This document shows, one piece after another, positions 6,350 through 8,757 of a stretch of 8,757 nucleotides of DNA. A program made the translations under genes and the position numbers. The stretch's first letter is position 1. The number at the start of each line of letters is the position of its first letter. The notes beneath the pieces are model-generated. The model was not told where the DNA came from. It ran no database searches and saw only the letters and a list, made by a program, of their open reading frames with translations. Origin of the DNA: Gammaproteobacteria bacterium UBA6173 (lineage in GTDB: Bacteria; Pseudomonadota; Gammaproteobacteria; Pseudomonadales; Pseudohongiellaceae); the NCBI GenBank assembly GCA_002422225.1, contig DITX01000019.1, positions 1 through 8,757 of the forward strand, given 5' to 3'.

Positions 6350-6374
6350 ACAACAATAATCAAAAGGAGTTTGT

Positions 6375-6566
6375 ATGAGCATTCATATCCAATCCGCCCG
6401 GCTTAAAGACAAAGTGGTCATTATCACCGGGGCCACCAGCGGTATCGGCGAGGCCACTGCGCGTATCTTTGCAGCGCACCGCCTGCATCAAGAAGGCAGC
6501 TATATCAACTGCCATGACCTAGTTGTCGACGGGGGCCGCATTGCCATGTTTAATGAGCGCGGCTAA
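6375..6566 (+). pseudogene. Short-chain dehydrogenase/reductase remnant with most of the gene deleted in frame
   Basis: The 63-codon frame joins an SDR start to an SDR end. Residues 10-34 (LKDKVVIITGATSGIGEATA onward) are the NAD(P)-binding first strand and helix with TGxxxGIG. Residues 36-63 (YINCHDLVVDGG and following) match the C-terminal strand and loop that normally sit near residue 230-250. About 190 residues of a usual 250-residue SDR are missing, including the catalytic Ser-Tyr-Lys, so no dehydrogenase activity is expected. The junction lies near residues 34-38 (about 6474-6488). A strong ribosome binding site AAGGAG (6364-6369) remains 5 nt before the ATG, so a short peptide could still be made. 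Confidence 0.8.
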
Positions 6567-6626
6567 GCACTCAGAAAAACGCTTTTAGCAGAACTTGAGA
6601 AAAATCAGATCAAACAAGGACTTTAC

Positions 6627-6698
6627 ATGACGCAATCGCAAGCTTTGTGGCACCCCTTCGCCGAACGCATCGCGGAAGCGGCTTGGCAAGACCTTTGA
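6627..6698 (+). pseudogene. Very short stub, possibly of a class III aminotransferase gene
   Basis: The 23-codon frame begins MTQSQALWHPFA, resembling the N-termini of class III (omega) aminotransferases, where an LWHPF or LWMPF motif comes early. It then reads ERIAEAAWQDL and stops. The second half could be the gene's own C-terminus joined by an internal deletion, as in the SDR remnant upstream, but this is a guess. AAGGA (6616-6620) lies 6 nt before the ATG. It follows the SDR remnant by 60 nt on the same strand. Twelve residues are too few to be sure of the family. Confidence 0.35.
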
Positions 6699-6749
6699 CC
6701 ATATTCGTCTGCGCTGGCTAGGGTGTGTATGGTCAATTGTATATCGGCC

Positions 6750-6755
6750 GGGGAG
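6750..6755 (+). promoter_or_regulatory. Ribosome binding site that fixes the mneA start
   Basis: GGGGAG lies 8 nt before the ATG at 6764. An in-frame GTG at 6725 lies upstream of this site and would add 13 non-family residues, so the ATG is preferred. Confidence 0.75.
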
Positions 6756-6763
6756 AGTTCTTG

Positions 6764-7339
6764 ATGGATGCATTTTTGGTCTCAACTGGCTTGGTCGCGC
6801 TTGCTGAAATTGGCGACCGCACACAACTGCTGGCATTTCTGCTGGCGGCCCGTTACAAAAAGCCCGCCCCGATAATTCTGGCCATATTACTGGCGACCTT
6901 GGCTAACCACGGTTTTGCTGGTTTTTTAGGCACTTGGCTGACCACCATGATGGCACCCGAAACGCTGCGCTGGGTGTTGGGTATTTCATTCCTCGCCATG
7001 GCTGTATGGATGCTCAAGCCTGACGAACTCGATGATGCCAAGGCCACCGTCACCCGCTTTGGTGTGTTCGGCACCACCTTTGTCACCTTTTTTATTGCTG
7101 AAATCGGCGACAAAACCCAGATCGCAACTGTGGCGTTGGCTGCTCAATACCAAAGCCTGTTCTGGGTAGTGGTTGGCACAACGCTGGGTATGATGATTGC
7201 CAATGTGCCGGCCGTGTATGCAGGTGACAAGCTTGCTGACAAACTACCAATTGGTCTGATTCACAAAATTGCGGCGGCAATTTTTGCAGCACTCGGTATT
7301 GCCACCCTGTTGGGAATGGGTGAGTCTTTTGGTTTCTAA
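6764..7339 (+). CDS. mneA: GDT1/UPF0016 (TMEM165, MneA-like) cation exporter
   Basis: This is a 191-residue inner-membrane protein made of two homologous halves. Each begins with the family motif E-x-G-D-(K/R)-T: EIGDRT (15-20) and EIGDKT (113-118), whose acidic residues bind the cation. About six membrane segments are visible (near 3-12, 23-33, 36-60, 68-84, 100-125 and 135-190, the last holding two), with a polar loop at about 85-98. The family includes bacterial manganese exporters (MneA), plus calcium and manganese transporters in eukaryotes. Manganese efflux is the best guess; the substrate is not proven by sequence. I see no manganese riboswitch upstream. It is followed 39 nt later by hrpB with no terminator between, so the two may be co-transcribed. 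Confidence 0.9.
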   Translation: MDAFLVSTGLVALAEIGDRTQLLAFLLAARYKKPAPIILAILLATLANHGFAGFLGTWLTTMMAPETLRWVLGISFLAMAVWMLKPDELDDAKATVTRFGVFGTTFVTFFIAEIGDKTQIATVALAAQYQSLFWVVVGTTLGMMIANVPAVYAGDKLADKLPIGLIHKIAAAIFAALGIATLLGMGESFGF

Positions 7340-7378
7340 GGGTAAATTTAAACTGACGCGGTTTTGCGGGCAGGGCCG

Positions 7379-8757
7379 ATGACAAGCGTCGTACTGCCCA
7401 TCGATGCCGTGCTGCCTGATATTCAGACAGCGTTGCACAACTACAACCGCGCCCTACTGGTGGCGCAGCCCGGTGCCGGTAAAACTACCCGGGTGCCGCT
7501 GGCACTGCTGGAAAATACTCCGCCCGGCCAACGCTGGTTATTGCTTGAACCCCGGAGGGTTGCTGCCCGTCTTGCCGCCAGTTTTATGGCTGAACAACTC
7601 GGGCAGTCCGTCGGTCAGACCGTGGGTTATCGTGTGCGAGGCGAGTCGCGCGTGAGCGCCGCCACCCAGCTCGAAGTGCTGACCCAAGGCATTCTGACAC
7701 GCATGATGCAGGATGACCCCGAACTACAGGGTGTCGCCGGGCTGATTTTTGATGAATTCCACGAACGTAGCCTGGATGCTGATACGGGTTTAGCACTGGC
7801 GCTGGATATCCAGCATGGATTGCGCAACGATCTCAAAATCCTGGTGATGTCTGCCACGCTCGACACCAACGCCTTGTTATCCGTGCTGGGCGAACACACG
7901 CCGTTGATCGATTGCCCGGGGCGTAACTGGCCTGTGAGTACCTACTACCGTTCTGCGAGTCCAGGACAGTCGGGGCATTCGCGTGAGTACCCGGAGATTC
8001 ATTTGGCGGGTATCGTGCGCGAAGCGCTGGCTGCCCATGAGGGTCATATTCTAGTGTTTCTGCCTGGTCAGGGGGAAATCAGACGATTAGAGCAACAGCT
8101 GCGATCAGGCTTGAGCGATGACATCGACCTGTGCCCACTGCACGGACAAATGCCGCTAGCGGCGCAACAACAAATACTAAAACCGGCGCCCGACAGTCGA
8201 CGCCGCATCATACTATCCACTGCCATTGCCGAATCCAGTGTCACCGTGCCGGGCGTGCGTATTGTGATTGATGCCGGGCGCGAACGCGTGCCCGTATATC
8301 AACCACGCACTGGGCTGAGTCGCCTGGAGACGCGCCGGGTCAATCGTGCCAGCGCTGATCAGCGCCGTGGCCGCGCTGGCCGTGAGGCAGAGGGCTTTTG
8401 TTATCGCGCCTGGTCGGAAGACGCGGTGCTGGCCGCGCATCGCGAACCGGAAATGCTGCAGTCGGATTTGTCGCAGCTGGTGTTTGAGCTGACACGCTGG
8501 GGGGTTAGGGAACCCGGATCTTTAAAGTGGATTGAGATACCGCCAGCCGCGGCCGTGATGGCAGGACGGCAGTTGCTGCGCATGTTGGGCCTGATTGACA
8601 GCGATAACAAACTGACCACATTAGGAAATCAAAGTGCGCGCTGGCCTACACATCCGCGCCTTGCTGTAATGATGGAGCATGCACGTCACCATCCGCAGCG
8701 CCGGCCCTTGGCATGTTGGCTGGCCGCCTGGCTGGAGGAACAACCGGGTGCCAGTGA
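7379..8757 (+). CDS. hrpB: HrpB, ATP-dependent RNA helicase of the DEAH/RHA group, N-terminal part (runs off the right edge)
   Basis: The first 459 codons are present; HrpB usually has about 800-850. Visible motifs are Walker A QPGAGKTTRVP (30-40), motif Ia LEPRRVAAR (56-64), the HrpB-type motif II DEFHER (125-130), motif III SAT (158-160), LPGQGEI (228-234) in the second helicase domain, STAIAESSVTVPGV (280-293), and motif VI QRRGRAGR (328-335). A DEFH box in place of DEAH is normal for HrpB. The helicase-associated region has begun by about residue 380; the HrpB C-terminal domain is outside. The ATG at 7379 has only a close AGGG upstream (7372-7375). Its cellular substrate is poorly defined. 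Confidence 0.94.
   Translation, partial: MTSVVLPIDAVLPDIQTALHNYNRALLVAQPGAGKTTRVPLALLENTPPGQRWLLLEPRRVAARLAASFMAEQLGQSVGQTVGYRVRGESRVSAATQLEVLTQGILTRMMQDDPELQGVAGLIFDEFHERSLDADTGLALALDIQHGLRNDLKILVMSATLDTNALLSVLGEHTPLIDCPGRNWPVSTYYRSASPGQSGHSREYPEIHLAGIVREALAAHEGHILVFLPGQGEIRRLEQQLRSGLSDDIDLCPLHGQMPLAAQQQILKPAPDSRRRIILSTAIAESSVTVPGVRIVIDAGRERVPVYQPRTGLSRLETRRVNRASADQRRGRAGREAEGFCYRAWSEDAVLAAHREPEMLQSDLSQLVFELTRWGVREPGSLKWIEIPPAAAVMAGRQLLRMLGLIDSDNKLTTLGNQSARWPTHPRLAVMMEHARHHPQRRPLACWLAAWLEEQPGAS

Noticed and set aside
6068..6382. A 105-codon N-terminal extension of nasR starting at 6382
   Set aside because: It has no NasR-like content, would overlap the SDR start, and is antisense to a protein-like frame, which explains the lack of stops.
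6697..6734. Inverted repeat GACCATA/TATGGTC upstream of mneA
   Set aside because: It has a 24-nt loop and no T run, so it is not a terminator; no other role can be supported.
6567..6763. A yybP-ykoY manganese riboswitch before mneA
   Set aside because: The family often has one, but the GGGGAG here is the ribosome binding site just before the start codon and the rest of the aptamer core is not seen.
1..8757. CRISPR arrays, tRNA or rRNA genes, insertion sequences
   Set aside because: No repeat-spacer pattern, tRNA-like fold, rRNA stretch, transposase or terminal inverted repeats were seen on either strand.

Overview
The window looks like a chromosomal segment of a gammaproteobacterium with moderate GC. 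The basis is gene content only: an assimilatory nitrate/nitrite cluster with a NasR-type (NIT plus ANTAR) regulator as in Klebsiella, sigma-54 promoters, and an hrpB helicase gene. Genus and species cannot be told from the sequence.

Layout. Positions 1-1078 (minus) hold the N-terminal 359 codons of nirB, the large subunit of assimilatory NADH-nitrite reductase, running off the left edge. Positions 1079-1684 are a divergent control region. Positions 1685-4884 (plus) are a three-gene nitrate ABC importer: Tat-exported binding protein (nrtA/nasF), permease (nrtB/nasE) and ATPase (nrtC/nasD). Positions 4757-6067 (minus) encode NasR, a nitrate/nitrite-sensing RNA-binding antiterminator, whose 3' end overlaps the ATPase gene tail to tail by 128 bp. 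Positions 6155-6698 (plus) hold a row of broken gene remnants: a C-terminal piece of an unrecognised protein, a short-chain dehydrogenase reduced to its two ends, and a short stub that may come from an aminotransferase gene. Positions 6764-7339 encode a GDT1/UPF0016 (MneA-like) cation exporter. From 7379 to the right edge is the N-terminal half of HrpB helicase.

How it works together. The divergent region gives each operon the same set of parts. Each has a sigma-54 promoter with exact GG-N10-GC spacing (nirB 1297-1312 minus; nrtA 1527-1542 plus). Each has a leader with two hairpins whose hexanucleotide loops carry A at position 1 and G at position 4, the known ANTAR-protein target. Each has an intrinsic terminator whose 5' arm overlaps the second hairpin. 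The inferred logic is that nitrogen limitation (NtrC/sigma-54) starts transcription, and nitrate or nitrite bound by NasR lets polymerase pass the leader terminators. Uptake and nitrite reduction would then be switched together by a regulator encoded just beyond the transporter. The parts are visible in the sequence; the regulation is inferred from the Klebsiella NasR system.
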